A stretch of 64,000 bases of DNA from Saprospiraceae bacterium (GTDB lineage: Bacteria; Bacteroidota; Bacteroidia; Chitinophagales; Saprospiraceae). The notes beneath the pieces are model-generated. The model made no database searches. It was not told the origin of the DNA and saw nothing but the letters and a program-made list of their open reading frames with translations. A program made the translations under genes and the position numbers. The DNA lies in contig CATQHI010000012.1 of assembly GCA_958295895.1 (NCBI GenBank), positions 1-64,000 on the forward strand. The letters are read 5' to 3'. Each line of letters begins with the position of its first letter. The first letter of the stretch is position 1. Shown piece after piece: positions 25,122 to 33,748 of this stretch.

Positions 25122-26156
25122 ATGACGCCACCGGCCTCCCCCAAAAAGTCATTCTGGCAACGCCCCGAGGGAGTTACGGGACTCGTCTTTTTGCTGGCCA
25201 TCCTGGCCGGTCTGGGCTTCGTATTTACCACCTTCGCCGGCATCATCATTCCCTTCCTGTCCACCACCCTCGGACTGGTAGTTGCCGCCGTGGCCCTGCT
25301 CACGGTACTCTTTGCCATTGTCGATCCCCGTACCCGTACCCTGCTGAGTTATATGTACAAATCGGGCATGCGCAAGCTCACCGGCCTGTTCGTCAACATC
25401 GACCCCATCGGTATCCTCAAATCCTACGTCGAGGAGCTGGAGGGGAATTTACAGGAGATGCGCAAACAGATCGGTAAGATCCGCGGGCAGATGCGGCACC
25501 TCACCACCCTGGTGGAGACCAACGAAAAGGAGGTCAAAAAACAACTCAAGCTGGCCGCCCTGGCCAAGGAGAAGGGCAAGAACCAGCAGATGATCCTGAG
25601 CAGCCGCCGCGCCGCCCGCCTGCGCGAGAGCAACCAGAAGTACCAGGTGCTGCTCACAAAAATGGAGGTGCTCAACCGCGTGCTCAACCGCATGCACCAG
25701 AACAGCGAGGTGCTACTCGAAGACACCCGCGATCAGGTCGACCTACGCATCCAGGAGCGCAAAGCCATCCGGGCGAGCCACGGGGCCATGAAGTCGGCCA
25801 TGAGCGTGATCAACGGCGACCCCGATCAGCGCGCCCTCTTCGATCAGGCCATGGAGGCCATCGCCGAGGACGTCGCCAACAAAGTGGGTGAAATGGAGCG
25901 CATGATGGAACTCAGCAGTGACTTCCTGGCCAGCGTCGATCTGCAAAACGGGGTATTTGCCGACGAGGGCCTGCGTATGCTGGAGGAGTGGGAGAAAAAA
26001 AGTGAATTACTGCTCAGTGAGGGGCACATCGAGATGGACCTCGACGACAAGCGCACCACGCCCGAGGAGCGGCTCGATCTGGAGGACATCCCCCGCCCGG
26101 AAGCCAAGCCCCAGGGACGGGGCGAAACCGGCAACTACGATCAGTTTTTCCAGTAA
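25122..26156 (+). CDS. Membrane-anchored PspA-like coiled-coil protein
   Basis: The 344-residue protein starts with two membrane helices (about residues 19-40 and 43-65). A region from residue 100 resembles the PspA/ESCRT-III-type helical hairpin: DPIGILKSYVEELEGNLQEM, then a long charged helix with KEVKKQLKLAALAKEKGKNQ and the following AARLRESNQKYQ. The tail (about 285-344) is acidic and Pro-rich. PspA proteins bend and repair membranes but are normally peripheral, whereas this one is membrane-anchored. It follows the coiled-coil gene by 15 bases and its stop is 1 base from the convergent protease-fold gene. Assignment to the PspA superfamily is by pattern only and needs a profile search. 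Confidence 0.5.
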   Translation: MTPPASPKKSFWQRPEGVTGLVFLLAILAGLGFVFTTFAGIIIPFLSTTLGLVVAAVALLTVLFAIVDPRTRTLLSYMYKSGMRKLTGLFVNIDPIGILKSYVEELEGNLQEMRKQIGKIRGQMRHLTTLVETNEKEVKKQLKLAALAKEKGKNQQMILSSRRAARLRESNQKYQVLLTKMEVLNRVLNRMHQNSEVLLEDTRDQVDLRIQERKAIRASHGAMKSAMSVINGDPDQRALFDQAMEAIAEDVANKVGEMERMMELSSDFLASVDLQNGVFADEGLRMLEEWEKKSELLLSEGHIEMDLDDKRTTPEERLDLEDIPRPEAKPQGRGETGNYDQFFQ

Positions 26157-26157
26157 C

Positions 26158-27213
26158 CTACCGCCACCCGGCTCCGTAGGTATTGACGAGCACATCGTCG
26201 TAGGCATCCGCCTGTGCGAACAACGCTTCAAAACGCGGTAGGGCGGTTTCCAGGCTTAGGTACCGGTCGTAGATCAGCAGCGATAGAATGATATCGCGCC
26301 CGTAGGTCGAAAACGTAAGCTGCTGCAGCCGGTCGTTCTCGCGCAGTAGGTAAGCAAACACCTCCGCAGGAGGCAGCTCGGGCAGTTGGCACAGGTAAGC
26401 ATCACCGGTGACTAGGCCACTATCCTCGTGGTAGGTCACCTGTATCGTAGCACTGCCCTGGCGAATACGCCAGAGGTTGGGGCCCCGACGGGCGAGGCGT
26501 GGGTCGTGACCCGCCGCCCGAATGATGGCTTCGATGGTAGCCTCCACTCCGGTCGGCAGTACCTCCTCCACCAGGGAGGGCAGTACAAGGGGCTTACCGC
26601 AGTTCGGGCAAAAACCCTTCGGATTGGCCGCTAGCTCGAAGGTCACCTCCCGGCAGTAAAAACAGCGCGCCGCCGGCCGGCCCTCTCCCCGGCCGAAGGT
26701 GTCCAGTACCTCGCTGACCGTCCCGGCCGGCAGGGCTAGCGTCTCTCCGGGATGCTCCCGGGCGTTCATCATGTTGATACCCCGAAGCTGGCCCTGCGCA
26801 TCGAGCAGCACTCCGCCGATGAGCGTCTCCCCCTCCCGTGCCGTGTGCCGTAGGTAATCGGTTCCATTTAGCTCCACCCCGACCGCAGTCAGCTCTCCGT
26901 CGATTTGCCGGACCGGCTCCCCCAGGTACTGCCCGACGGTCCGCACCGGATCACCCACCCCGGCGGCCTCCTGGCTAAAGGGTAGCGGCGGCACTTCCGG
27001 AAGGCTACGGGGCCGCAAAAAAGCCAGGTCGTAAACAGCATCGAGGTAGACGACCTCGGCCAGTTGCTCAGCCTGGTCGGCTCCCTCGATGACCACCGTG
27101 CTGTTGCTGCGCACGACGTGCTCGTTCGTCACCACCAGGGCGTACTGCGCCAGGTATACGCCGGTACCGGTACTAAAGGGGGTGGCAACCTGAAGGAGTG
27201 GGATGGGGGACAT
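26158..27213 (-). CDS. Trypsin-fold pseudo-protease with zinc ribbon and C-terminal alpha/beta domain
   Basis: The 351-residue cytoplasmic protein opens with a trypsin/HtrA-like domain: TNEHVV gives catalytic His32 and VYDLAFLR gives Asp62. The loop that should read GNSGGP reads ETLIGGV, so the nucleophile position is Ile132 and proteolysis is unlikely. A C-x2-C-x15-C-x2-C zinc ribbon (CFYC...CPNC, about residues 183-205) follows. The last 120 residues (IEAIIRAAGHDPRLARRGPN onward) resemble YbjN or type III secretion chaperone-like folds. No signal peptide is seen. It converges on the PspA-like gene at 1-base distance and is divergent from the MutS-like gene. A scaffolding or sensing role is inferred. 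Confidence 0.6.
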   Translation of the reverse strand: MSPIPLLQVATPFSTGTGVYLAQYALVVTNEHVVRSNSTVVIEGADQAEQLAEVVYLDAVYDLAFLRPRSLPEVPPLPFSQEAAGVGDPVRTVGQYLGEPVRQIDGELTAVGVELNGTDYLRHTAREGETLIGGVLLDAQGQLRGINMMNAREHPGETLALPAGTVSEVLDTFGRGEGRPAARCFYCREVTFELAANPKGFCPNCGKPLVLPSLVEEVLPTGVEATIEAIIRAAGHDPRLARRGPNLWRIRQGSATIQVTYHEDSGLVTGDAYLCQLPELPPAEVFAYLLRENDRLQQLTFSTYGRDIILSLLIYDRYLSLETALPRFEALFAQADAYDDVLVNTYGAGWR

Positions 27214-27279
27214 GTGAAAGGACTCACCAACTACGGAAGTGTCGAATGTACAACCTTACCCGCTTTACGGGCTTCTTCG

Positions 27280-27287
27280 CATCTTTG
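27280..27287 (+). promoter_or_regulatory. MutS-like gene promoter, near-consensus CATCTTTG
   Basis: One mismatch to TAnnTTTG. It lies five bases before the GTG at 27293, which would make the transcript leaderless or nearly so and supports that start. Confidence 0.4.
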
Positions 27288-27292
27288 TCGGC

Positions 27293-29065
27293 GTGGCGGA
27301 CCCGTTTACCTACTATACTCAACTTGCCGGCGCGGCAGCGGCACGCGCCACCCGGCTCCAGCAGCGGTACGACCGGCTAGCCGTAGCGCGACTGATCGCC
27401 TTTGCCGGGTTGGTGGCCCTCCTGATTCTCGCCTTCGATGCGGCCCTTTGGCTGGGCATCGGGCTCCTGCTGATCGGCCTGCCCCTACTCGGGGTTGGGG
27501 TGCGCTGGCACCTTAGCATCGGCCGGGAGGCGCAACGCGCCCGGGTGCGGCACGGCCTGGCCGGGGCGGAGCTCCGGGCCCTTGACCATCAGTTTTCCCA
27601 GTTCGGCGATGGCTACGCCTACCAGCCTGCCGATCACCCCTACGCCGTGGACCTGGACATTCTCGGCCCGCATTCCCTGTACCAGTACCTCAACCGCACC
27701 GTCACGGCCATCGGGGGGGAACGACTGGCCCAGGAGCTCCTCCACCCCGCCACGCCCCCGGAGGCGGAGCGCCGACGCATCGCCGGGCGAGACCTGGCGG
27801 CAGACCCGGACTGGTGCACTGAATTCAGAACCCTAGGCAGTGAGCTAAGGGACGAGCTCGGCTACGCTCGCCGGCTACTGGAGTGGGTGGAGCGCCCCGC
27901 CGTGGTCACCGGTCGCTTCGCCCGTTGGATGCGGTGGCTCGCCCCGGTACTTACCCTGCTAGGACTCTGGTGGTGCTTTACCCAACAGCCCTGGCAGCTG
28001 GGGCTACTAGCCTTCGTGCCGGCCTTCGTACTGCTGCGCCGCTACGGGGAGGCGGCCGCACTCGAGCATAGCTACACGGCCCGGGCCGGCACGATCCTAG
28101 CCGGGTACCGGCAGCTGTTCGAGCAGATGGAGGCGCGACCCGGCAGCAGCCTAGGAGCTTCGGTAGCCATCGGGCGGCTGGCGTACGCCATCAAGCAGCT
28201 CGACGTACGCAATAATCCCTTCGTGTTCCTGCTCGAGATCACCGGGCTGTGGAGCATCCAGTGGCTGACCCGGCTGGACCGCTGGCGTCTGAATCACCGC
28301 GACCAACTAGCCCGCTGGCTGGAGGAGCTCGCCGATACCGATGCCCGCATATCCTGGGCCACGCTGCGCTTCAACCATCCCGGCTGGACGGAACCCGAGC
28401 CGACCGGGGAGCGGGTGCTCGAAGGGCGGGGACTGGCTCATCCCCTGCTTTCGCCGCGGGGTCGCGTGACCAATGCTATTTCAATGTCGACCGACGGGCA
28501 CATCCACCTCGTCACCGGAAGTAACATGGCCGGCAAGTCGACGTGGCTGCGCACCGTAGGCATCAATCTGGTACTGGCCCGGGCCGGGGGTCCTGTCTGC
28601 GCGTTGCACCTGCGCGCCGCCGCCCTCCAGGTGTGGACCTCCATGCGTACGCAGGACGATCTGAGTGAGAATACCTCGAGCTTTTTTGCCGAGCTCAAAC
28701 GCCTGAAGGCCATCATCGATGCCGTGAAGGACCCCGGGCAGGAGGTGTTTTTCCTGCTCGACGAGATCCTCAAGGGCACCAATAGCCGCGACCGCCATAC
28801 GGGTGCCCGCGCCCTGATCCGCCAGTTGATTCGCGAGCGGGGGGCCGGTATCATTGCCACCCACGACCTGGAACTGGCCGCCCTGGCCGACGAGCCCGGG
28901 GCACGGGTAGAAAACTACGCCATGGAAGTACAGACTCGTGCGGGCGAATTGGTGTTTGACTACCAGCTGCATCCGGGCGTGAGCCAGAGCTTCAACGCCA
29001 CGGCGCTGATGGCCCGCATGGGCATCGAAATAGACCCCGCCGATATCTCACTAACCCACGACTAA
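27293..29065 (+). CDS. Membrane-associated MutS-family ATPase
   Basis: The protein of about 590 residues lacks the mismatch-recognition domain of MutS. It has two N-terminal membrane helices (about residues 40-75), two more hydrophobic stretches near 210-250, a MutS core-like helical region and the MutS ATPase with Walker A GSNMAGKST (about 409-417) and Walker B FFLLDEILKGTNSRDRHTGA. This is the small MutS-related protein often found in Bacteroidota; its role is unknown and classical mismatch repair is unlikely. I prefer the GTG at 27293 (MADPFTYYTQ...) to the GTG at 27239 because of the near-consensus -7 element five bases upstream. galE follows 10 bases after the stop. Confidence 0.85.
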   Translation: MADPFTYYTQLAGAAAARATRLQQRYDRLAVARLIAFAGLVALLILAFDAALWLGIGLLLIGLPLLGVGVRWHLSIGREAQRARVRHGLAGAELRALDHQFSQFGDGYAYQPADHPYAVDLDILGPHSLYQYLNRTVTAIGGERLAQELLHPATPPEAERRRIAGRDLAADPDWCTEFRTLGSELRDELGYARRLLEWVERPAVVTGRFARWMRWLAPVLTLLGLWWCFTQQPWQLGLLAFVPAFVLLRRYGEAAALEHSYTARAGTILAGYRQLFEQMEARPGSSLGASVAIGRLAYAIKQLDVRNNPFVFLLEITGLWSIQWLTRLDRWRLNHRDQLARWLEELADTDARISWATLRFNHPGWTEPEPTGERVLEGRGLAHPLLSPRGRVTNAISMSTDGHIHLVTGSNMAGKSTWLRTVGINLVLARAGGPVCALHLRAAALQVWTSMRTQDDLSENTSSFFAELKRLKAIIDAVKDPGQEVFFLLDEILKGTNSRDRHTGARALIRQLIRERGAGIIATHDLELAALADEPGARVENYAMEVQTRAGELVFDYQLHPGVSQSFNATALMARMGIEIDPADISLTHD

Positions 29066-29075
29066 CACGATACCC

Positions 29076-30092
29076 ATGAGTAAAGGAAAAATTTTGGTGA
29101 CCGGCGGCACCGGCTACATCGGCAGCCACACCGTGGTAGACCTGCTCGAGAACGACTTTGAGGTCGTCAGCGTCGACAATTACCACAACAGCAAGGCCGG
29201 TGTGCTCGATGGCATCGAGGAAATCACCGGGGTGCGCGTCGCGAACCACACGGTGGATCTATCCGATGCAGTGGCTGCGGCTAAGTTATTCGATTCCAAC
29301 AAGTTCGACGGGGCCATTCACTTCGCGGCCTTTAAGTCCGTCGGTGAAAGTGTGACCAAGCCCCTCGCCTACTACCGCAACAACCTGAATAGTCTCCTTA
29401 ATGTTATCACCGGGCTGAAGCGGCAGGGCAGCGGCCGGTTGGTTTTCTCCTCCAGCTGCTCGGTGTACGGTAATGCCGACGAGCTGCCGGTCACCGAAGC
29501 TACCCCCCGTAAGGAGGCCGAAAGCCCCTACGCACGTACCAAGCAGATGGGCGAGGATATCCTCTACGACTACTGTGCGGCCCACCCCGACTTTGCCGCC
29601 ATCCTGCTCCGCTACTTCAATCCCGCCGGGGCCCACCCCAGCGGCAAAATCGGCGAGGACGCCGCCGCGCCCGCCAGCAATCTCGTACCGGTCATCACCG
29701 AGGTAGGGGCCGGCAAGCGGGATACGCTGACCGTTTTCGGCAACGACTACGCAACGCGCGACGGTAGCTGCGTACGCGATTACATCCACGTGGCCGACCT
29801 GGCCCACGCCCACACCCTAGCCCTGGAGTACCTGATGAGCGATCGGGCGACCGAAAACCCCGCCCTGTTCAACCTCGGCATCGGCGAGGGGCTCACCGTA
29901 CTGGAGGTCATCAGGGCCTTCGAACGCGTCGCGGACCAACCCCTCAACTATGACATCGGCCCCCGCCGCCCCGGCGACGTGGTGGCCGTCTACGCCGATC
30001 GCAGCAAGGCCACGCGGGAGCTGGGCTGGGAACCGCGCTACGACGTCGATGACATCATGCGAACGGCCTGGGCCTGGGAACAACAGCGGTAG
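29076..30092 (+). CDS. galE: UDP-glucose 4-epimerase
   Basis: The 338-residue short-chain dehydrogenase-type enzyme interconverts UDP-glucose and UDP-galactose in the cytoplasm for surface polysaccharides. The NAD-binding TGGTGYIGSHTVVDLL opens the chain. The catalytic Ser lies in SSSCSVYG, the Tyr-Lys pair in YARTKQMGEDIL, and the family motif RYFNPAGAHPSG follows. Length is normal. It lies 10 bases after the MutS-like gene, and its stop codon overlaps the GTG start of the next gene by one base, so the three genes probably form one transcript. Confidence 0.95.
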   Translation: MSKGKILVTGGTGYIGSHTVVDLLENDFEVVSVDNYHNSKAGVLDGIEEITGVRVANHTVDLSDAVAAAKLFDSNKFDGAIHFAAFKSVGESVTKPLAYYRNNLNSLLNVITGLKRQGSGRLVFSSSCSVYGNADELPVTEATPRKEAESPYARTKQMGEDILYDYCAAHPDFAAILLRYFNPAGAHPSGKIGEDAAAPASNLVPVITEVGAGKRDTLTVFGNDYATRDGSCVRDYIHVADLAHAHTLALEYLMSDRATENPALFNLGIGEGLTVLEVIRAFERVADQPLNYDIGPRRPGDVVAVYADRSKATRELGWEPRYDVDDIMRTAWAWEQQR

Positions 30093-30853
30093 TGGCCCAC
30101 CTGCGCCTGACCGGCACGGCGACCTCCCAGGGGGTACCAGTGATCGGCTGCCACTGTGCGGCCTGTAGCTCCACGGACCCCCGCGACCGGCGGTACCGGA
30201 CCAGCGCAGTGCTCTACGCCGGGGAGGCCAGACTGGCCATCGACGCCGGCCCTGACTTCCGCTCCCAGATGCTGCGCGCGCAGGTCGACCGCCTCGATGG
30301 TATCCTGCTCACCCACGAGCACAACGATCACACCGCCGGCATCGACGACGTACGGCCCTACTGCTTCATGCAGGGCGTCGACATGCCCGTGTACTGCCTA
30401 CCCCGGGTGGCCGGGGAGCTACGCGAACGTTTCGCCTACACCTTTACCAATTACCCCGGGGTGCCGCGGCTCGATGTGCGGGAGTGCACCTTCGGCGATC
30501 GCCTGGACTTTGCCGAACTGGACCTTGAGTTACTGCGCGTAGACCACGGTCGGCTACCGATCCTGGGGTTCCGGGTAAACGATCTGGCCTACCTCACCGA
30601 CGTGAAAACCCTGCCCGAGCCGACCATCGCTTCGCTCCAAAATCTGGACACTCTAGTGATTTCCAGCCTAAACCATTACGGTACCCACAGCCACCTATCC
30701 GTCGCAGAAACAATGAATTACGTAACGTTACTACAGCCGCGAAGGACCGTACTTTTTCACTTGAGCCACCGGCTGGGTCCCCATGCGGAATTTCAGTCGA
30801 CCCTACCCGCCGGCGTGTACGTCGGCTACGACGGTATGCGGCTAGACCTTTAA
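30092..30853 (+). CDS. MBL-fold metal-dependent hydrolase (PhnP/YycJ-like)
   Basis: The 253-residue protein has the metallo-beta-lactamase signature THEHNDHTAGIDDVRP, later His and Asp ligands in DHGR and YLTDVK, and a final SLNHYGTHSHLS segment. An N-terminal CHCAAC cluster after GVPVIG is typical of the PhnP-like subgroup, which binds an extra structural zinc and acts as a phosphodiesterase. The GTG start at 30092 overlaps the galE stop. Its own substrate cannot be told from the sequence. Confidence 0.88.
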   Translation: MAHLRLTGTATSQGVPVIGCHCAACSSTDPRDRRYRTSAVLYAGEARLAIDAGPDFRSQMLRAQVDRLDGILLTHEHNDHTAGIDDVRPYCFMQGVDMPVYCLPRVAGELRERFAYTFTNYPGVPRLDVRECTFGDRLDFAELDLELLRVDHGRLPILGFRVNDLAYLTDVKTLPEPTIASLQNLDTLVISSLNHYGTHSHLSVAETMNYVTLLQPRRTVLFHLSHRLGPHAEFQSTLPAGVYVGYDGMRLDL

Positions 30854-30877
30854 GGTCCCGTTAAAGCAGCCTATCCG

Positions 30878-30900
30878 GGGGGCGGGGCCGCCGGTGCGGG
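30878..30900. repeat. GC-rich intergenic element, copy E (divergent copy)
   Basis: GGGGGGCGGGGCCGCCGGTGC lies just upstream of the TTTG at 30903-30906 and a weak TACCTTCG at 30920-30927 before the OstA-like gene. It shares the GGCGGGGCCGC core of the other copies. Confidence 0.4.
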
Positions 30901-30942
30901 CGTTTGGTAAGGGTACCGCTACCTTCGTCGTTTCTCCACCCT

Positions 30943-32823
30943 ATGCGCAAGCCTTTTCTCCTCTTGGTCCTTAGTTTGGTCTACGGGCTCGCGGTGGCAC
31001 AGACTCCGGCACCCGCCGCGGCCAGGGAGGTGGTGAGCATCGACCACGCCAACGAGCTGCGCATGCTCGATAAGGGCAGTAAGCAGCGGCTCATCGGGGA
31101 GGTGGAACTGAGTCAGGATAGCGTATTCATGTACTGCGATAGCGCCGAACTGGTCAGTGAGGTGCAGTTTTACGCCTACGATAACGTCGTCATCCAGCAG
31201 GGTGATAGCATCGCCGCCTTTTCCAATTACCTCGACTACAATGCCGAGACGCTGCTCGCCAAACTCCGGGAGCAAGTGGTACTCAAGCGCGGTGGTACGG
31301 AGCTATACACCGAGCAGCTTGACTACAACCTGGCCACTAAGCTGGCTACCTACCACACCGGCGGTCGGGTGACCAACGGGGGTACCGAGCTCAGCAGTAC
31401 CCACGGCTACTACTACGCCGATACCCGCAACGTCTACTTCCGCGATAGCGTTGTGGTGGTCGATGACCGCTTCGAGATGCGCGCCGATACGCTGCGCTAC
31501 GACCTGGCCAACGAGCGGGTATACTTTCTGGGGCCCACGGTGATCCGCAGCGATACCCACAACATCTACTGCGAGGGAGGGTACTACGACGTGGCGCTGG
31601 ATGAGGCCGTCTTTCGCGACAATGCCCAGTACCGCAGCGGCGACCGACTGGCGGCGGCCGATTCGATCCGCTACTTCGGTGCCGAGGAACTTTACGTGCT
31701 GGAGGGGGGCGCCTACGTGGCGGAGGGGCAATTCCAGCGTGCTACGGCCGACCGCATCAATTACTTCCGCAGTCGCGACCGCTACCAGCTGGAGGGCAAC
31801 GCGCGCGTGGTGGATTCGCTCCAGGTCGTGACGGGCGACAGCATCGACTACAACGCCGCTACGGCCAGCTACACGGTAGTCGGCGGCCGGCCACGGGTGT
31901 CCAATCCGCCCATGATTCTGGTGGCCGACCGTATGGCTTCCGACGAGGCCACCGGACTGGGCCGGGCCAGTGGAAACATCGTCTGGCGGGATACCAGCGC
32001 CCAACTCACCATCGAATCCGAGCGGGCCGACTTCAGCCAGACCACCGGCTACATCAAAGCCTACGGCGGGCGGCGGGGCCGGGCGCTGCTCACTACCCTA
32101 CTCGACCGGGACACGATGTACCTGGCGGCCGATACCCTCTTGTCCTTCCAGACCGACGCGGTAGACGCCAGGGGGGATACGATTCGCCAGCTAGCCGCCT
32201 ACGCCGACGTTCGCATCTTTAAATCGGACCTGCAGGCCGTGGCCGATTCCCTGGCGTTCAACACGGTCGATAGCGTCCTCACCCTCTACCGCGATCCCAT
32301 CCTGTGGCAGGATACCAGTCAGCTCACGGCCGATACCATCGATCTCTACCTGAGGAATCGCTCCCCCGACCGGGTCGTACTCCGCCGCAACGCCCTGGTC
32401 GTCACCTCCCCCGACCTCATCTTTTTCAATCAGGTGAAGGGCAAGGAAATCGTGGCCTACTTCGACAGCAGTCAGCTCCAGCGCACGGAGGTGGCCGGTA
32501 ACGCCGAGGCCATCTACTACGCCCAGGACGAAGCCGGCGGCTACATCGGCGTCAACAAAACCGCCTGCAGTAAGATGGTGCTGTACTTCGAAGGCGGCGG
32601 GGTCAACCGCATCAAGTTTCTCAGTGCCCCCTCCGGTCGTCTCGATCCCATGAACGCGATCAATCACGACGCCCTACGGCTGGATGGATTCCGTTGGGAG
32701 CCGGAGCGGCAGCCCCGGGACCTGAATGATTTGTTCGGGACCCGTGCACTACGCACTCCGATCTTCGAGCCGCGTCTTCCGGACTTCACTCCCCGGGAGA
32801 CTCAGCCGCCCGGTGATGAGTGA
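30943..32823 (+). CDS. OstA/LptA-LptD-like lipopolysaccharide transport protein
   Basis: The 626-residue protein has a signal peptide (MRKPFLLLVLSLVYGLAVAQ) and then many repeated beta-strand pairs of the OstA (LptA/LptD N-terminal) jelly-roll type. Examples are RLIGEVELSQDSVFMYCDSA, LYTEQLDYNLATKLATYHTGG and EMRADTLRYDLANERVYFLG. Such repeats line a groove that carries LPS across the periplasm. There is no LptD-type barrel afterwards, so it is a soluble or peripheral OstA-like protein usual in Bacteroidota. I chose the ATG at 30943 (signal peptide) over the frame start at 30904. The next gene starts 13 bases downstream with its own promoter-like octamer. Confidence 0.8.
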   Translation: MRKPFLLLVLSLVYGLAVAQTPAPAAAREVVSIDHANELRMLDKGSKQRLIGEVELSQDSVFMYCDSAELVSEVQFYAYDNVVIQQGDSIAAFSNYLDYNAETLLAKLREQVVLKRGGTELYTEQLDYNLATKLATYHTGGRVTNGGTELSSTHGYYYADTRNVYFRDSVVVVDDRFEMRADTLRYDLANERVYFLGPTVIRSDTHNIYCEGGYYDVALDEAVFRDNAQYRSGDRLAAADSIRYFGAEELYVLEGGAYVAEGQFQRATADRINYFRSRDRYQLEGNARVVDSLQVVTGDSIDYNAATASYTVVGGRPRVSNPPMILVADRMASDEATGLGRASGNIVWRDTSAQLTIESERADFSQTTGYIKAYGGRRGRALLTTLLDRDTMYLAADTLLSFQTDAVDARGDTIRQLAAYADVRIFKSDLQAVADSLAFNTVDSVLTLYRDPILWQDTSQLTADTIDLYLRNRSPDRVVLRRNALVVTSPDLIFFNQVKGKEIVAYFDSSQLQRTEVAGNAEAIYYAQDEAGGYIGVNKTACSKMVLYFEGGGVNRIKFLSAPSGRLDPMNAINHDALRLDGFRWEPERQPRDLNDLFGTRALRTPIFEPRLPDFTPRETQPPGDE

Positions 32824-32824
32824 T

Positions 32825-32832
32825 TACTTTTG
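32825..32832 (+). promoter_or_regulatory. Promoter -7 element TACTTTTG before the BatE-like gene
   Basis: An exact TAnnTTTG match four bases before the ATG at 32837 and two bases after the upstream stop codon, predicting a leaderless mRNA for the BatE-like protein. Confidence 0.5.
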
Positions 32833-32836
32833 CCGC

Positions 32837-33523
32837 ATGCTGCGACAGCTCCTATGGCTCTGCTTCCTACTGGCTGCCACCTCCCTACGGGCGCAGGATC
32901 CTACTCAGGACTCCTTGCAAACCGCTGATGGCTACCTCGCACAGGGAAACGCCTACTTCGCCGAGGGAGCTACCGGCGAGGCGATCCTGGCCTTCGAACG
33001 GGGACTGCGACTGCGACCCAATCACGCTACGCTACGCAACAACCTGCGCTACGTGCGGGAGGAGGCCGGCATCACCGCCCCCCCCCTTCCGGAGTTTTTT
33101 CTAGTGCGTTGGTGGCGCACCGTCGGGGCTGCGATCGGTAGCACTACGGCCTACGTACTGGCTCTGGTCTGCTGGTGGCTGGCCGTAGCGGCCGGACTGT
33201 ACTGGTACCTCCGGCGGCGGCAGATGACCGAAAAGCGGCGCTTCGTGCTGCTGCCCGCCTCGATTCTCCTTTTGGCGTTAGCCGCGCTCTGCTACCTGCT
33301 GGGACAATCGCGCTACGCCTTTTTGCACCGTACGGACGAGGCGATACTCATCGCTCCCACTGCTGCCCTACGGGTAAGTCCGACGGAGGCCGCCTCCGTG
33401 GAAGCGGAGCTTGCCTCCGGTCAGCGGCTTCTCATCACCGACCGCGTTGGCGACTACGTCAAGGTTACGCTGGAGGATGGGCGGCAGGGGTATTTGTTGG
33501 TGGGGGAGCTGGCGGTGATTTAG
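32837..33523 (+). CDS. BatE-like TPR membrane protein with SH3-type domain
   Basis: The 228-residue protein has a signal peptide (MLRQLLWLCFLLAATSLRAQ), a TPR unit (DGYLAQGNAYFAEGATGEAI to LRPNHATLRNNLRYV) and two membrane helices (about 105-125 and 138-155). A C-terminal bacterial SH3-like domain (ALRVSPTEAASVEAELASGQ ... YLLVGELAVI) completes it. This is the BatE layout known from Bacteroides aerotolerance operons, but no BatA-D genes are nearby. I chose the ATG at 32837 over the frame start at 32726, which lies inside the OstA-like gene. Its stop is 2 bases from the convergent AtpZ gene. Confidence 0.7.
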   Translation: MLRQLLWLCFLLAATSLRAQDPTQDSLQTADGYLAQGNAYFAEGATGEAILAFERGLRLRPNHATLRNNLRYVREEAGITAPPLPEFFLVRWWRTVGAAIGSTTAYVLALVCWWLAVAAGLYWYLRRRQMTEKRRFVLLPASILLLALAALCYLLGQSRYAFLHRTDEAILIAPTAALRVSPTEAASVEAELASGQRLLITDRVGDYVKVTLEDGRQGYLLVGELAVI

Positions 33524-33525
33524 TC

Positions 33526-33744
33526 CTACAGCAGGTCCTTCACACTAACGTATAGCCCCCCAATGACGCCCACCAGGCTCATCACGATGGTGATCCAGGG
33601 GTTCGTCCCCAGCTGGCTATCGGCGTAAAGACCGATACCCACACAGATGCCGATCATGCCGATCAACTGCGCACCGATACCCATGTACCTGGTCCAGGCA
33701 CGGCTTTCTTCGACGGAGCGCTTGGGGGGCGGCGGGGCAGCCAT
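33526..33744 (-). CDS. AtpZ/AtpI-family small membrane protein
   Basis: The 72-residue protein has two membrane helices, one in YMGIGAQLIGMIGICVGIGL and the other in WITIVMSLVGVIGGLYVSV, joined by a short YADSQLGTNP loop, the AtpZ/AtpI pattern. These proteins assist F-type ATP synthase assembly or Mg handling, but the ATP synthase genes are not in this window. I chose the ATG at 33744 over the upstream start inside the neighbour. The PorP/SprF gene ends 5 bases upstream, so it is the second gene of that transcript. Confidence 0.8.
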   Translation of the reverse strand: MAAPPPPKRSVEESRAWTRYMGIGAQLIGMIGICVGIGLYADSQLGTNPWITIVMSLVGVIGGLYVSVKDLL

Positions 33745-33748
33745 GGGC

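Noticed and set aside
29286..29813. Minus-strand 175-codon frame opposite galE
   Set aside because: The plus-strand galE has all catalytic motifs; the shadow has none.
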